Source of the DNA: Amphibacillus sediminis NBRC 103570
GTDB taxonomy: Bacteria; Bacillota; Bacilli; Bacillales; Amphibacillaceae
Length of the DNA stretch: 64,000 nt
Direction of reading: 5' to 3'
NCBI RefSeq assembly: GCF_001552275.1
Contig: NZ_BCQW01000001.1
Span: 186,001 to 250,000 of the forward strand
Made by a program: the position numbers and the translations under genes. Every line of letters begins with the position of its first letter. The first letter of the stretch is position 1. The notes beneath the pieces are model-generated. The model saw only the letters and a program-made list of their open reading frames with translations. It made no database searches and was not told the DNA's origin. Of the stretch, positions 27,474 to 36,489 are shown one piece after another.

Positions 27474-28463
27474 ATTTATTCTGCTCCTAACTTTATTAAT
27501 CATTTGATCAAAAAAGCTATAAATATTAACGCAACAGATATTCATTTCTGCCCAAATGGTTCTGAGATTACCATTTATTTCCGCATCAACGGTGGACGAT
27601 ATCTTGATAAATCGATAAGTCTGAACCAATACAGATTCGTTCTAAATTATTTAAAGTTTTCTTCAGGTATGGATATTGGAGAAACACGCAAAGCACAGGA
27701 TGGTGCTGTAGTATTAGATTTAGACGAACAAGTCCTTGATCTACGTTTATCAACACTACCATTAAAAAGAGGACAGGAAAGTCTAGCTATTCGTTTATTA
27801 AAAAGAGGATACGTTCAAAAACTTGATCAATTATTTTTATTTCCTTATCAGCTTTCTTCACTTGAACAGATCATAACGAGACCTTCCGGGGTAATTTTGT
27901 TTACTGGTGCAACCGGATCTGGAAAGTCGACCATACTCTATGCTCTTCTGGAGTATTTAGCTAGTAAAAAACCCTTACAAATTATAACGTTAGAAGATCC
28001 TGTTGAAAAAAACCTTCCCCATTTACTACAAATCCAAATTGATGAATCCCATCAGCTAAGCTATCATGATGGATTAAAAGCGGCCTTGCGTCATGACCCT
28101 GATTTAATTATGGTTGGAGAAATTCGTGATAGAGAAACAGCTAAATTTGTTTTTCATGCTGCATATACAGGCCATCTCGTCTTATCAACTCTTCATGCCA
28201 AAAATGTAATCGGAACTATCCATCGCTTAATTGAAATGGGTGTTAAACCGATTGACTTAGCACAAAATTTACTAGCAGTATGTGCTTTGGAACTCCTTCC
28301 GATCAAACAGCAGGACGTTTACGTTAGGCGAGCTGCCATAATGGAACTTCTATCAGGTGATAATCTGAATACATTTCTAGATTCACTTGATCCCGATACA
28401 GTATTTTTCCAAACATTCGAACATCTCAAAAGAAAGGCGATAGCCTATGGTTTTACTGAATAA
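27474..28463 (+). CDS. comGA: Competence pilus ATPase ComGA (probable ATT start)
   Basis: 329 residues if it starts at the ATT at 27474, 6 bases after GAGGTGA; the first conventional start, TTG at 27504, has no ribosome site and would trim an N-terminus that aligns with known ComGA. GspE/PilB-type ATPase: Walker A TGATGSGKST, Walker B LRHDPDLIMVGEIRDRETA, and GHLVLSTLHAKN (His box). It powers assembly of the ComGC pseudopilus for DNA uptake. Shorter at the C-terminus than B. subtilis ComGA and without a tetracysteine motif. First gene of the operon. Confidence 0.93.
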   Translation: MYSAPNFINHLIKKAININATDIHFCPNGSEITIYFRINGGRYLDKSISLNQYRFVLNYLKFSSGMDIGETRKAQDGAVVLDLDEQVLDLRLSTLPLKRGQESLAIRLLKRGYVQKLDQLFLFPYQLSSLEQIITRPSGVILFTGATGSGKSTILYALLEYLASKKPLQIITLEDPVEKNLPHLLQIQIDESHQLSYHDGLKAALRHDPDLIMVGEIRDRETAKFVFHAAYTGHLVLSTLHAKNVIGTIHRLIEMGVKPIDLAQNLLAVCALELLPIKQQDVYVRRAAIMELLSGDNLNTFLDSLDPDTVFFQTFEHLKRKAIAYGFTE

Positions 28464-29493
28464 AAGACATCGTAACTTACCTGCCCTACCTATCAAAGAA
28501 CAAACTATTTTTATCAAACGATTAAGTCAATTATTAAATCAAGGGTACTCCATTGATGAAGCACTCAACGCCTTAAAATGGTATTCAAAGTGGCGCGATA
28601 TTACAGAATATCTGATGGTTGAACTTGAAAAAGGACGATCATTTGATCAAGCATTAGCCGATTTAAACTTTCATGATAGTATCGTAAGCTTTATTCATTT
28701 TGCTATGTATCATGGACAGTTAATTGATGCTTTGAATCAAAGTGTAGAGCTAGTTCAAAACCATTTAGCTATTATTGCGAGATTTAAGCAAACCATTCGC
28801 TATCCTATGGTCCTTGTCTTTAGCTTCATTATTTTGCTCTTTTTTATTCAAACTTATATTTATCCCGCTTTTATCCAACTTTACTCAAGCTTTACAGCAA
28901 CCTCTTCAATCGTTTTTAGTGCGATTAGAACGATTAACTTTTTATACTATTTGATAATTATTTTTATTAGCCTTTTTGTTCTACTCGTTGTGATATGGAT
29001 AATGGCCAAAGAAAAACTACCAATGTCCCTTCGATTAAAAGTACTAAACAAACTTCCTATTATCCGCTACTATTTTAAAAAACAAATGACTTTCTTGTTC
29101 TCGATTCACCTAAGCTCATTATTGGAAGCCGGCATTACATTAAAAGACGGTTTAAAGATCATGGTAGAACAAGATGATCACTCACTATTAAGCTATAACT
29201 GTTCACTTATCCAAAAAGATCTAACCACTGGCTTACCAGTGAGCGAAGCTTTCCGAAACCACCCTTATTTTTCACGTGAATTACAGCATATTTTTTATCA
29301 CCAGAATACAAATCAGCGATTAAAACGTGATTTATTGACCTTTGCTAATCTTACAATCGATCAATTACAAACTTCATTGGAAAAAGGAATCAAAATCCTG
29401 CACCCGACCATATTAGCCATTGTTGCTCTTAGTATCATTTTTGTTTATTTATCGATCTTAATTCCCATGCTACAACTCATACAAACTATTTAG
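28447..29493 (+). CDS. comGB: Competence protein ComGB (GspF/PilC-like)
   Basis: 348 residues. Two type II secretion F domains (about 20-130 and 215-335) and three hydrophobic segments (about 115-140, 165-190, 320-345). The first domain has IKRLSQLLNQGYSIDEALNAL; the second has FLFSIHLSSLLEAGITLKDGL. Membrane platform for pilus assembly. Overlaps the comGA end by 17 bases. Confidence 0.94.
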   Translation: MVLLNKRHRNLPALPIKEQTIFIKRLSQLLNQGYSIDEALNALKWYSKWRDITEYLMVELEKGRSFDQALADLNFHDSIVSFIHFAMYHGQLIDALNQSVELVQNHLAIIARFKQTIRYPMVLVFSFIILLFFIQTYIYPAFIQLYSSFTATSSIVFSAIRTINFLYYLIIIFISLFVLLVVIWIMAKEKLPMSLRLKVLNKLPIIRYYFKKQMTFLFSIHLSSLLEAGITLKDGLKIMVEQDDHSLLSYNCSLIQKDLTTGLPVSEAFRNHPYFSRELQHIFYHQNTNQRLKRDLLTFANLTIDQLQTSLEKGIKILHPTILAIVALSIIFVYLSILIPMLQLIQTI

Positions 29494-29505
29494 GAGATGA
29501 TCATT

Positions 29506-29823
29506 ATGGTAAAACGTGAAGATGCGTTCACCTTAATTGAAATGATAATCGTGCTCGCCGTTATTACAATTTTAATGCTTTTGTTAATCCCAAATTTATC
29601 GAAAAGAAATGAGGATATCCATGTAAAAGGTGATGAAGCTATGATTCAACTAGCTACCAGCCAAGTTCAAGCGTACTTAATTGATAACGGTGAATATCCG
29701 TCTTCTGTAGCTAAGCTGGTAAATGAAGATTACCTTCAAACCGATATCTTGCCTAGTGGAAAAAAGAAAATGATCTTTAAAGACTTGAACAGTTATGAAA
29801 TTATTACAGTTGACATCGAATAA
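29506..29823 (+). CDS. comGC: Major competence pseudopilin ComGC
   Basis: 105 residues from the ATG at 29506, 9 bases after GGAG; an ATG at 29497 abuts the site. The class 3 prepilin motif is DAFTLIEMIIVLAVITILMLLLIPNL: cleavage by ComC before F, with Glu at +5. The C-terminal part has the ComGC pattern TSQVQAYLIDNGEYPSSVAKLV. Forms the pilus that binds DNA. Twelve bases after comGB. Confidence 0.95.
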   Translation: MVKREDAFTLIEMIIVLAVITILMLLLIPNLSKRNEDIHVKGDEAMIQLATSQVQAYLIDNGEYPSSVAKLVNEDYLQTDILPSGKKKMIFKDLNSYEIITVDIE

Positions 29824-30256
29824 ACCAGAAAGTGGCTTTACCTTAATAGAACTACTGTTAGTCTTAGCTATAAGTGGGACAATTCTGATTGTTGGCCTAA
29901 ATTTCTATAGTCGCTTTTATGATAACCTTCAATTCAAGCTTTGGTATCATCAATTTGAGCTGGATATCATTCATTTACAAAAACAGACAATGCTGTCACC
30001 AAGTTATAATATGCTCTATATCAGACCAACCCTTCACCGGTATGAAATAAGATCTAATCCATTTGATCCTCCATTGATTGTAAGACCTATACCTGAAGAT
30101 TGGAAAGTAGAGGTTTACTCATTATCTAACCCATTATCCTTCACAAATTCCGGAATTATTCGTGGTCCTGGAACGATGAGTATTAAATTAAAGAACAGGC
30201 AATACATGATTACTTTTCCACTTGGTAAAGGAAGGAGTTACTATAGTGAATACTAA
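29795..30256 (+). CDS. comGD: Minor competence pseudopilin ComGD
   Basis: 153 residues with a prepilin signal (ESGFTLIELLLVLAISGTIL, about 12-31). The start overlaps the end of comGC by 29 bases. Minor pilins prime ComGC assembly. Confidence 0.9.
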   Translation: MKLLQLTSNKPESGFTLIELLLVLAISGTILIVGLNFYSRFYDNLQFKLWYHQFELDIIHLQKQTMLSPSYNMLYIRPTLHRYEIRSNPFDPPLIVRPIPEDWKVEVYSLSNPLSFTNSGIIRGPGTMSIKLKNRQYMITFPLGKGRSYYSEY

Positions 30257-30578
30257 TGAACAAGGCTTTTCCCTGTTAGAGCTTCTTCTTGCTTTTGCGA
30301 TAAGCTTAATCATCATAACGACTTTCATTCCAATGATTAATTGGATAAAATTAGAGCAATCCATTTTAATTGAACGTGTAGAGCATTATCACCTTCTGCA
30401 CAATTTCCTTCAGAACATTGATCCTATATCTCTACCTATAACTAAAAAAATCAATACAAAGAACAACGAAATGGAAGTTACATTCACATATGATCAAGGA
30501 TTAATTAGAGGAATGGGGACATGGAAAAATGCGAAGAGACAAAAAGAACAAGCTATTCTTTACTACCAAGCGGAATAG
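30246..30578 (+). CDS. comGE: Minor competence pseudopilin ComGE
   Basis: 110 residues from the GTG at 30246, 7 bases after GGAAGGAG; an ATG 24 bases upstream has no such site. Prepilin signal NEQGFSLLELLLAFAISLII (about 4-23). Assigned ComGE by order in the operon; the sequence is too divergent for an assignment by similarity alone. Overlaps comGD by 11 bases. Confidence 0.85.
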   Translation: MNTNEQGFSLLELLLAFAISLIIITTFIPMINWIKLEQSILIERVEHYHLLHNFLQNIDPISLPITKKINTKNNEMEVTFTYDQGLIRGMGTWKNAKRQKEQAILYYQAE

Positions 30579-30999
30579 ACTTAGCGAGCAAGGATTCATG
30601 CTTTTAGAAGGGTTAATCGCCCTTAGTGCAATCTCAATTATTGTCTATTTATCATCTTCGATCTGGTTAGCAAGTTTATCGACTTCACAATATGATCACT
30701 TTGCCGCATTACAATTTTTTCATTTTGTTATTGATGAAGTACAGATACATCAAATTTCACATATTGATTCGAATCAAATCAATGTAATCACTCATTCAGG
30801 TGATTTGATTACTATATCTCAATATAGGGATCAAATTAGACGGCAGGTAAATGGAGCTGGGCATGAAATATTACTACGTGATGTAGCTAAATTCACCATT
30901 TCTGGAAATGCCAACAAAGTTAAGATTAACCTTGAAATGATGTCAGGAGCACAATATGAAAAAATTATTGTACACTATTCACAAGCATCAGGAGGGTAG
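30529..30999 (+). CDS. comGF: Minor competence pseudopilin ComGF
   Basis: 156 residues with a prepilin-type stretch SEQGFMLLEGLIALSAISII (about 19-38) and a ComGF-like C-terminal half (QFFHFVIDEVQIHQISHI). Overlaps comGE by 50 bases. Part of the tip complex of the competence pilus. Confidence 0.88.
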   Translation: MRRDKKNKLFFTTKRNRLSEQGFMLLEGLIALSAISIIVYLSSSIWLASLSTSQYDHFAALQFFHFVIDEVQIHQISHIDSNQINVITHSGDLITISQYRDQIRRQVNGAGHEILLRDVAKFTISGNANKVKINLEMMSGAQYEKIIVHYSQASGG

Positions 31000-31327
31000 C
31001 ATTTTAGTTTACCTTATGTATATACTTACTGTTATCTCACTTGTTACGATTAGTATGATTCAATCGTATTCTACAACTATGGAATTATCTCTGATGGAAG
31101 TCGAACAGATAAAACTAGAATCTATTCAGCAAATCGCTTATCGATCCATCATTGATGATATTGATCATTTCGAGACACCAACCCAGGTTGAATATCACTT
31201 TCCTATTGGACAAGCGTATATTAGAATGACACCAATTGACGAATCAAGCGTTCGTCTACTTATTACAGCTGAAACAGATTTAGCTTATCAAAAATTACGT
31301 ATCTACACGTTACCACTGCCCCCCTGA
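30956..31327 (+). CDS. comGG: Competence protein ComGG
   Basis: 123 residues, last gene of comG. A hydrophobic N-terminus (HQEGSILVYLMYILTVISLV, about 11-30) lacks the Phe of the usual prepilin site but keeps the Gly before Ser. Assigned by operon position and size. Overlaps comGF by 44 bases. Confidence 0.85.
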   Translation: MKKLLYTIHKHQEGSILVYLMYILTVISLVTISMIQSYSTTMELSLMEVEQIKLESIQQIAYRSIIDDIDHFETPTQVEYHFPIGQAYIRMTPIDESSVRLLITAETDLAYQKLRIYTLPLPP

Positions 31328-31407
31328 TTTTAAATAACCGACTGTTTTTGTTTTTTTATCGGCAAATTAGATCTAAAGAAAAACTAAGAGAGATGATCAA
31401 AGATATG

Positions 31408-32037
31408 CTAATTTGTTAAAAAAGGATTATTCTGCTTCTCATAACCAATTGTTGTTTTAGGTCCATGACCAGAATAAACCTGGAAATGATCAGGCAAAGA
31501 AAACAACTGATTATAAATACTAGCTAACAAAACATTTTGATCACCACCTGTAAGATCTGTTCTGCCTATACCTCCTCGAAACAAACAATCACCTGATATC
31601 ACTAAGTCGTCATCATTAAAAACAAATGAGACACCTCCTGGCGAATGTCCTGGAGTATGTAAGACATCAAATGAAAAAGTCCCTATTTGTAATTTTCCCG
31701 GTTCTAAAAATTGATCTGCTTCACTAGCGATAATTTCTGTATGCTGAAAAAGAGCAGAACCGTTTAAAACGGGATTTGTTAGCCAATCCGCTTCTGCTTT
31801 GTGCACATATAAAGGTATCTGGAAATGCTTTCGCAAGTGATCGGCAGCTCCAATATGATCAAAATGCGCATGGGTTAGTAAGATAGCTTGTGGATCGAGA
31901 CGCTTATTATTGATCATGCTAATTAAGCGATCCGCTTCAGCTCCAGGATCAAACACCAATGCATGACTGTTTTGTGAGACAATATATGCGTTTGTTCCCA
32001 ATGGACCTAAAGATAACGTTTCAATGTTTAAACTCAT
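31408..32037 (-). CDS. yqgX: Metallo-beta-lactamase-fold hydrolase (YqgX, glyoxalase II-like)
   Basis: 209 residues from the ATG at 32037, preceded by GGAGGAAGG. Metal motif THAHFDHIGA (about 56-65), second-shell HTPGHSPGGVSF (about 129-140), GDCLFRGGIGRTDL (Asp ligand, about 149) and final GHGPKTTIG. Such proteins hydrolyse S-D-lactoylglutathione or, in bacilli, bacillithiol thioesters; the substrate here is inferred. Convergent with comGG. Confidence 0.9.
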   Translation of the reverse strand: MSLNIETLSLGPLGTNAYIVSQNSHALVFDPGAEADRLISMINNKRLDPQAILLTHAHFDHIGAADHLRKHFQIPLYVHKAEADWLTNPVLNGSALFQHTEIIASEADQFLEPGKLQIGTFSFDVLHTPGHSPGGVSFVFNDDDLVISGDCLFRGGIGRTDLTGGDQNVLLASIYNQLFSLPDHFQVYSGHGPKTTIGYEKQNNPFLTN

Positions 32038-32286
32038 ATAGCCTTCCTCCTTTAATTTCAACAATTAATACACAGATAAAATGAAAATAGCGATTAACCT
32101 AGCGATCTAAATATATTTTATCAAAAATTACAATTTGAACCAAACCAACCGAGAAGACTTCGCGTTATTTAGTTATAGTAATACGAAGTTTAAGGGTTCT
32201 CTGTCAAATGTGGTGGTACGAATTTCACTCCACCATTGCTTTTGTTAAAAGGATTTATAAACAAATAATGATTAGGCATAGACCGT

Positions 32287-32397
32287 AGAGGGAAATATAC
32301 TCGCTTTCCGCGGACGAAACCCCGAGCCTCCTCGCAAAGCCCGCTGTGGGGTCTCGGATCGCCCGTTTTTCCGCAGGAGTCTCGCATATTTCCTCTG
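32287..32397. repeat. GC-rich palindromic Bacillaceae-type repeat
   Basis: Outer arms AGAGGGAAATAT and ATATTTCCTCT enclose CGCTTTCCGCGGACG, CCCGAGCCTCCTCG, GTGGGGTCTCGG and CCGCAGGAGTCTCG. The core is a pattern I recognise as recurrent in intergenic DNA of several Bacillaceae. The GC content contrasts sharply with the surroundings. Confidence 0.7.
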
Positions 32398-32433
32398 CTA
32401 AGTTCCTTTATGCCAAAGCTTTCTAACCTCTTG

Positions 32434-32815
32434 TCACCACAATATTTTCTTTTTCAATCGTTCAAAATCTTTAATACCATATGACATACGCTTTGTCACT
32501 TTGATTGTGTTATTGACACCTTCAATGTATCCATTGTTAAAAGGATACATAAATGACTGTAGAATCTCCTGTTTCCAACGTTGAGATGTTCTCCTTACAG
32601 TTCGTACACAAGTAACGCCTCTTTCTTAGAGATATGTTAACCGGTTTATTGGACAAGATTGGCCCTTGAATTATCCTGTGTATGATAGCTATGAACATGC
32701 TTGGTTTTCTTTTTACAGAATGGACACTTCTGCTTTTTCACCTTGGTATAAAGCTCCACAAGAAACACATCTGATTCACTATGCATATCCCAAACATCTA
32801 CATGCTTGTTTTAAT
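32434..32815 (-). pseudogene. ISL3-family transposase remnant
   Basis: The C-terminal piece (32434 upward) reads QEILQSFMYPFNNGYIEGVN, then NTIKVTKRMSYGIKDFERLK, including the catalytic Glu of the DDE triad in YIEGVNN. The N-terminal piece (about 32650-32815) reads DVWDMHSESDVFLVELYTK and KQKCPFCKKKTKHVHSYHTQ, the CxxC zinc-binding head. The central catalytic region is deleted and stops interrupt the frame. Confidence 0.8.
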
Positions 32816-33012
32816 CCCTAACATTTCTATGATAAAATAATTTTGCATTCTTCCCCTCTCCCTTGACCTTTTGTCTCGACAACTTTAGGTTAACAAAAGA
32901 GAGGGGAGTGAGTGTAATTTTTTGTTTTCTTTTGGAGCCTGGTTATATAACGGAGGGCACCACCACATTTAGTATAGAGACAGTTTAAGTTATATTGTGA
33001 CACAAAACTAAA

Positions 33013-33045
33013 GACGGACAAGCCTAAGCTTGCCCGTCAATTTTT
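33013..33045. terminator. Hairpin terminator downstream of ltaS
   Basis: GACGGACAAGC and GCTTGCCCGTC stem with CTAA loop and a plus-strand AATTTTTC tail; on the ltaS strand it is followed by TTTAGTTTT. Same core as at 11501 and 63173. Confidence 0.65.
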
Positions 33046-33097
33046 CTGTGTACGATTTACTCTTTATTAAAGCGACTTAGCTCAGTCTTATCAAAAT

Positions 33098-34993
33098 TCA
33101 ATTAGAAAAATCATGAAATCTGAATAAGTCACCATAAATAATTCGATCAGAGTAGGATAATTCTTCTTGTACTTTTTCTATTAATGGGGCACATGCCGAT
33201 TCTTCAACTTCCTCATCACTACCAAACCGCCCAGTGTTTTCATTACCTAGTAGCTCACCTGTTTCACGATCATAGCACGAATCTTTGGTGAAAATATACT
33301 GATTGGTAATAAAGCTTCCATCTCTTAAGGCAACGAACTCTTTCCGATTCGGACCAAATAGATTTGTTCCAAAGCTGATATCATTTGAATCATCAACACC
33401 TAATAAATGCAAGAGTGTAGGCTTTACATCAACTTGGCCAGCAACTTCAGAGATAACTTTACCTTCTTGACCAGGTACATGAATATAAAATGGCACACGC
33501 TGTAACTGAATATGATCATAATCAGTAATTTCTTCTTTATCTAAATACATTGACATGGCTCGATTATGGAAATCACTAATTCCATAATGGTCGCCCATCA
33601 AGACAATAATAGAGTTGTCATAAACACCAGTCTCTTTCAAATGATCAAAGAATTCTTCGACAGCCTCATCTAGATAGCGAACTGTTTGGAAGTACTGATT
33701 TAAAGTTCGTGAGTTAGAGTCAAACTGATCAATTGTAGCATCCTCTTCATCTAAGTCAAACGGGTGGTGGTTTGTCAACGTAATAAAACGTGAATAATAG
33801 GGCTCAGGTAAAGATGTTAAATATTTCATTGACTGCTCAAAAAACTCTTTATCTTTAAGTCCCCAACCAACAGAATTTTGGCTATTAACTTCATAAGAAT
33901 CAATGTCATAGAAATGATCAATGCCTAAGGTCTCATACATTGAGTTTCTATTCCAAAAGCTACCATTATTGGCATGAAAAATCGCTGTCGTATAGCCTGC
34001 TTCATCCAAAATTTGTGGCATAGAGTGATATGCATTCGAACTATGCGTAAAGTATGCAGCACCACTTGGTAATGGATAAAGTGAGTTTTCTACGATAAAT
34101 TCAGAGTCAGCTGTTTTCCCTTGTTCCGTTTGGTGATAAAAATTTTCAAAGTAATAGCTTTCATCAATTAAGCTGTTTAAAAATGGAGTAACTTCCTCAC
34201 CATGCAACGTGTTATTTATGACAAAAGTTTGCAATGATTCAAGCCAAATAAAAATAACATTTTTACCCTCTGCAATACCATACATATCTGTTTGCTCAGT
34301 ATCGGTTGTATTTTGCTCGACGTAATCAATAATACCGGATAATTCATTACCATCTGCAAAAACACGCTGTGCTTGTGAACGTGATTGCTGGATAATGTCA
34401 TAAATATGGAAGTTAAACAATCCAATATTTTTGACTAAATATTCCCGATCAAATCCTCTTTGCAGCAATTGTGGACGCTCAATTTCTGCTAGAATATAGT
34501 TTCCTAATAAGAAGATAATAGACATACTAAAAACAAGTAATTGTTTTTTTCTTGTAAAGCTAACTGTTAACTCAAGATGATCTCGTCTTGATAGATACCA
34601 AACTAACGCCACATCTAATAACAGCAACAGATCGCCCAACTCAATAAGAGCAAGGATACTTCCTCCTAAATCAGCCGCGTTACTTCCTTGAAAGAAAACA
34701 GGAATGGTTAAGAAATCACCAAAGTTTCGATAAAAAAGCAAATTAAAGTACAAAACTAATGTACCTATTAATGTAGCCCAACGAATAAACCGTAATTGCT
34801 TTTTAGGTTTCATCCATACACTAATAGCTAAAACAAGAAAAGCCGTAACAAAAGGGTTAATAAATAATATAAACTCTTGCATAGCATTTTCTAATGAAAT
34901 ATTAAAGAGAAATCGATAAATAATATACGTTTTCAAGCCAAACAATAAGCTTGCTATCACATATAAATTTAATTTTAATTTTTTGTTAAACAT
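33098..34993 (-). CDS. ltaS: Lipoteichoic acid synthase (LtaS/YqgS type)
   Basis: 631 residues. Five N-terminal membrane segments (to about 210) are followed by an extracellular sulfatase-type domain. NVIFIWLESLQTFVIN (metal-ligand Glu), EQGKTADSEF (catalytic Thr near 290), FHANNGSFWNRNSMYE and LMGDHYG (metal-ligand Asp/His) are visible. Polymerises glycerol-phosphate from phosphatidylglycerol into LTA; signal peptidase cleavage usually releases the ectodomain. GAGGAGG precedes the ATG. The family has paralogues (YfnI, YvgJ), so whether this is the main synthase is uncertain. Confidence 0.93.
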   Translation of the reverse strand: MFNKKLKLNLYVIASLLFGLKTYIIYRFLFNISLENAMQEFILFINPFVTAFLVLAISVWMKPKKQLRFIRWATLIGTLVLYFNLLFYRNFGDFLTIPVFFQGSNAADLGGSILALIELGDLLLLLDVALVWYLSRRDHLELTVSFTRKKQLLVFSMSIIFLLGNYILAEIERPQLLQRGFDREYLVKNIGLFNFHIYDIIQQSRSQAQRVFADGNELSGIIDYVEQNTTDTEQTDMYGIAEGKNVIFIWLESLQTFVINNTLHGEEVTPFLNSLIDESYYFENFYHQTEQGKTADSEFIVENSLYPLPSGAAYFTHSSNAYHSMPQILDEAGYTTAIFHANNGSFWNRNSMYETLGIDHFYDIDSYEVNSQNSVGWGLKDKEFFEQSMKYLTSLPEPYYSRFITLTNHHPFDLDEEDATIDQFDSNSRTLNQYFQTVRYLDEAVEEFFDHLKETGVYDNSIIVLMGDHYGISDFHNRAMSMYLDKEEITDYDHIQLQRVPFYIHVPGQEGKVISEVAGQVDVKPTLLHLLGVDDSNDISFGTNLFGPNRKEFVALRDGSFITNQYIFTKDSCYDRETGELLGNENTGRFGSDEEVEESACAPLIEKVQEELSYSDRIIYGDLFRFHDFSN

Positions 34994-35156
34994 ACAGGTA
35001 AACCCTCCTCAGGTTAAACTCTCTCTATCTGATAAGGTTTCTAGATTATAAAGGTTTCTGTATCAGAATACCTTTAAATCATAACTTTTAAACCTACTAA
35101 ATACTTAGACGTGGCAAACGTGTTTAAGGTTACATAAATTTAATACATCCTTTATA

Positions 35157-36119
35157 TTATGCAACAGTTTGATTTTGTTTCACTAAATATCCTCCACCAA
35201 TAATGCCTGCATCATTTCCTAATTCTGCGATGACAAACTCACTGCCCTCAAACGTTCTTGGTAAAGCATATTTTTGATATGCAGTGATCAATGGTTTAAG
35301 CAACACATCTCCTGCATTTGAAACGCCACCACCGATAATAATTTTAGAAGGATTTACGATTGTTGCAATATTTGCAATAGCCATACCTAAAATATCTGTT
35401 ACTTCCTGAACAATTTGGATAGCTCCGTTATCATTAAGCTTAGCCGCCTCAAACACATCCTTCGCTGTCAGTTTTCCTTGTTTCTGTAAAACATTGCTAA
35501 GAGTGGAGGATAAGTCTGATTTAACTTTCTCTTCAGCTATTCGAGCAATCCCAGTCGCTGAAGCTACTGTCTCAAGACAGCCAGTACGTCCACAATTACA
35601 AGGAGCACCATTTGATGTCACCACCATGTGACCAATTTCTCCAGCTGTCCCGTTCGTTCCACTGACAATTTTGCCATTTGCAATAATTCCACCACCAACG
35701 CCTGTCCCTAACGTGATAGCAATTAGATTATCTGCTAAATCTCCAGAACCAAGCCAACTTTCGCCAAGTGCAGCGATGTTGGCATCGTTATCAACATAGA
35801 CTGGCAATGATGATAACTGTGATAATAAGTGCCCTAACGGGAAATTCTTCCACCCTATGTTAACTGCTTCAGCCACATTCCCCGTCTCTGCTTCAACAAA
35901 CCCTGGTGCACCAACACCAATTCCTAATAATTGATCATGTCTAATTTGCAGTTGGTCAGCTCTGTCCTTAATTGCCGACCAAATATCATTGGGGATTTGA
36001 TCAATTTGATCACCTTTTTTTGTAGGGATCTCCCATTTCGAAATAATCTCACCGTTCTCACTAATAATTCCAATCTTTACTGTTGTCCCGCCAATGTCAA
36101 CACCCAATAAATAATTCAA
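35157..36119 (-). CDS. glcK: ROK-family glucokinase
   Basis: 320 residues. Phosphate-1 motif GVDIGGTTVKIG (5-16), NIGWKNFPL, DNDANIAALGE, GTGVGGGII, and the ROK zinc motif CNCGRTGCLE near 178-187 preceded by GEIGHMVV. Phosphorylates glucose with ATP. The start overlaps the yqgQ end by 4 bases, the conserved yqgQ-glcK pair of Bacillus. Confidence 0.95.
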   Translation of the reverse strand: MNYLLGVDIGGTTVKIGIISENGEIISKWEIPTKKGDQIDQIPNDIWSAIKDRADQLQIRHDQLLGIGVGAPGFVEAETGNVAEAVNIGWKNFPLGHLLSQLSSLPVYVDNDANIAALGESWLGSGDLADNLIAITLGTGVGGGIIANGKIVSGTNGTAGEIGHMVVTSNGAPCNCGRTGCLETVASATGIARIAEEKVKSDLSSTLSNVLQKQGKLTAKDVFEAAKLNDNGAIQIVQEVTDILGMAIANIATIVNPSKIIIGGGVSNAGDVLLKPLITAYQKYALPRTFEGSEFVIAELGNDAGIIGGGYLVKQNQTVA

Positions 36120-36328
36120 TTCTTACTCTCCCTTTCCTCTTTTATCTTATCACGTTCTGTTAATAGAAATGCAACTGCTTGTTGATAATCTGATCTATCT
36201 AACACACCTTGTTGATGAAGCTCCTCAATCTCTAATAAACTTAACTCAATTTCTGCTAACCTATCTCCTATGTACGTTATAATGCCATACCTTAATAGAA
36301 GTTGTTGTACTTCACGGAATGAATTCAT
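36116..36328 (-). CDS. yqgQ: YqgQ (DUF910) small helical protein
   Basis: 70 residues: LLLRYGIITYIGDRLAEIEL and ELHQQGVLDRSDYQQAVAFL mark the DUF910 three-helix fold, proposed to bind nucleic acid but without a known role. Overlaps glcK. The rhomboid protease gene gluP (yqgP), its usual B. subtilis neighbour, is absent here. Confidence 0.92.
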   Translation of the reverse strand: MNSFREVQQLLLRYGIITYIGDRLAEIELSLLEIEELHQQGVLDRSDYQQAVAFLLTERDKIKEERESKN

Positions 36329-36457
36329 ATGATCACCTAAATCATTATAACAAATTTACACATGGTTTATGAAGCGTTAACACGTAAAAAATAGATCAAA
36401 ATTAAAAAAGGTTGTACTATTATTGTTAAATGCTCAGCTCCTTCGCTTGTTCATAAT

Positions 36458-36489
36458 AAAAAAGCATCTTTCATTGACTCGAAAGATAC
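36458..36489 (-). terminator. Terminator of spoVAF
   Basis: Minus strand GTATCTTTC and GAAAGATGC stem, followed by TTTTTTATTATG, directly after the stop codon. Confidence 0.8.

Larger units (their letters stand above)
32194..32985 (-). mobile_element. Decayed ISL3-family insertion sequence
   Basis: Terminal inverted repeats are CTCTGTCAAATGTGGTGGT (32199-32217) and, on the other side, ACCACCACATTT ... TAGAG (32959-32979). The 790-bp length is well short of an intact ISL3 element. Two pieces of transposase remain (32434-32815), and a Bacillaceae GC-rich palindromic repeat lies inside. It sits between yqgX and ltaS. Confidence 0.75.

Noticed and set aside
32190-32387. 65-residue minus-strand frame
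   Set aside because: Lies in the GC-rich palindromic repeat and ISL3 end; no ribosome site.
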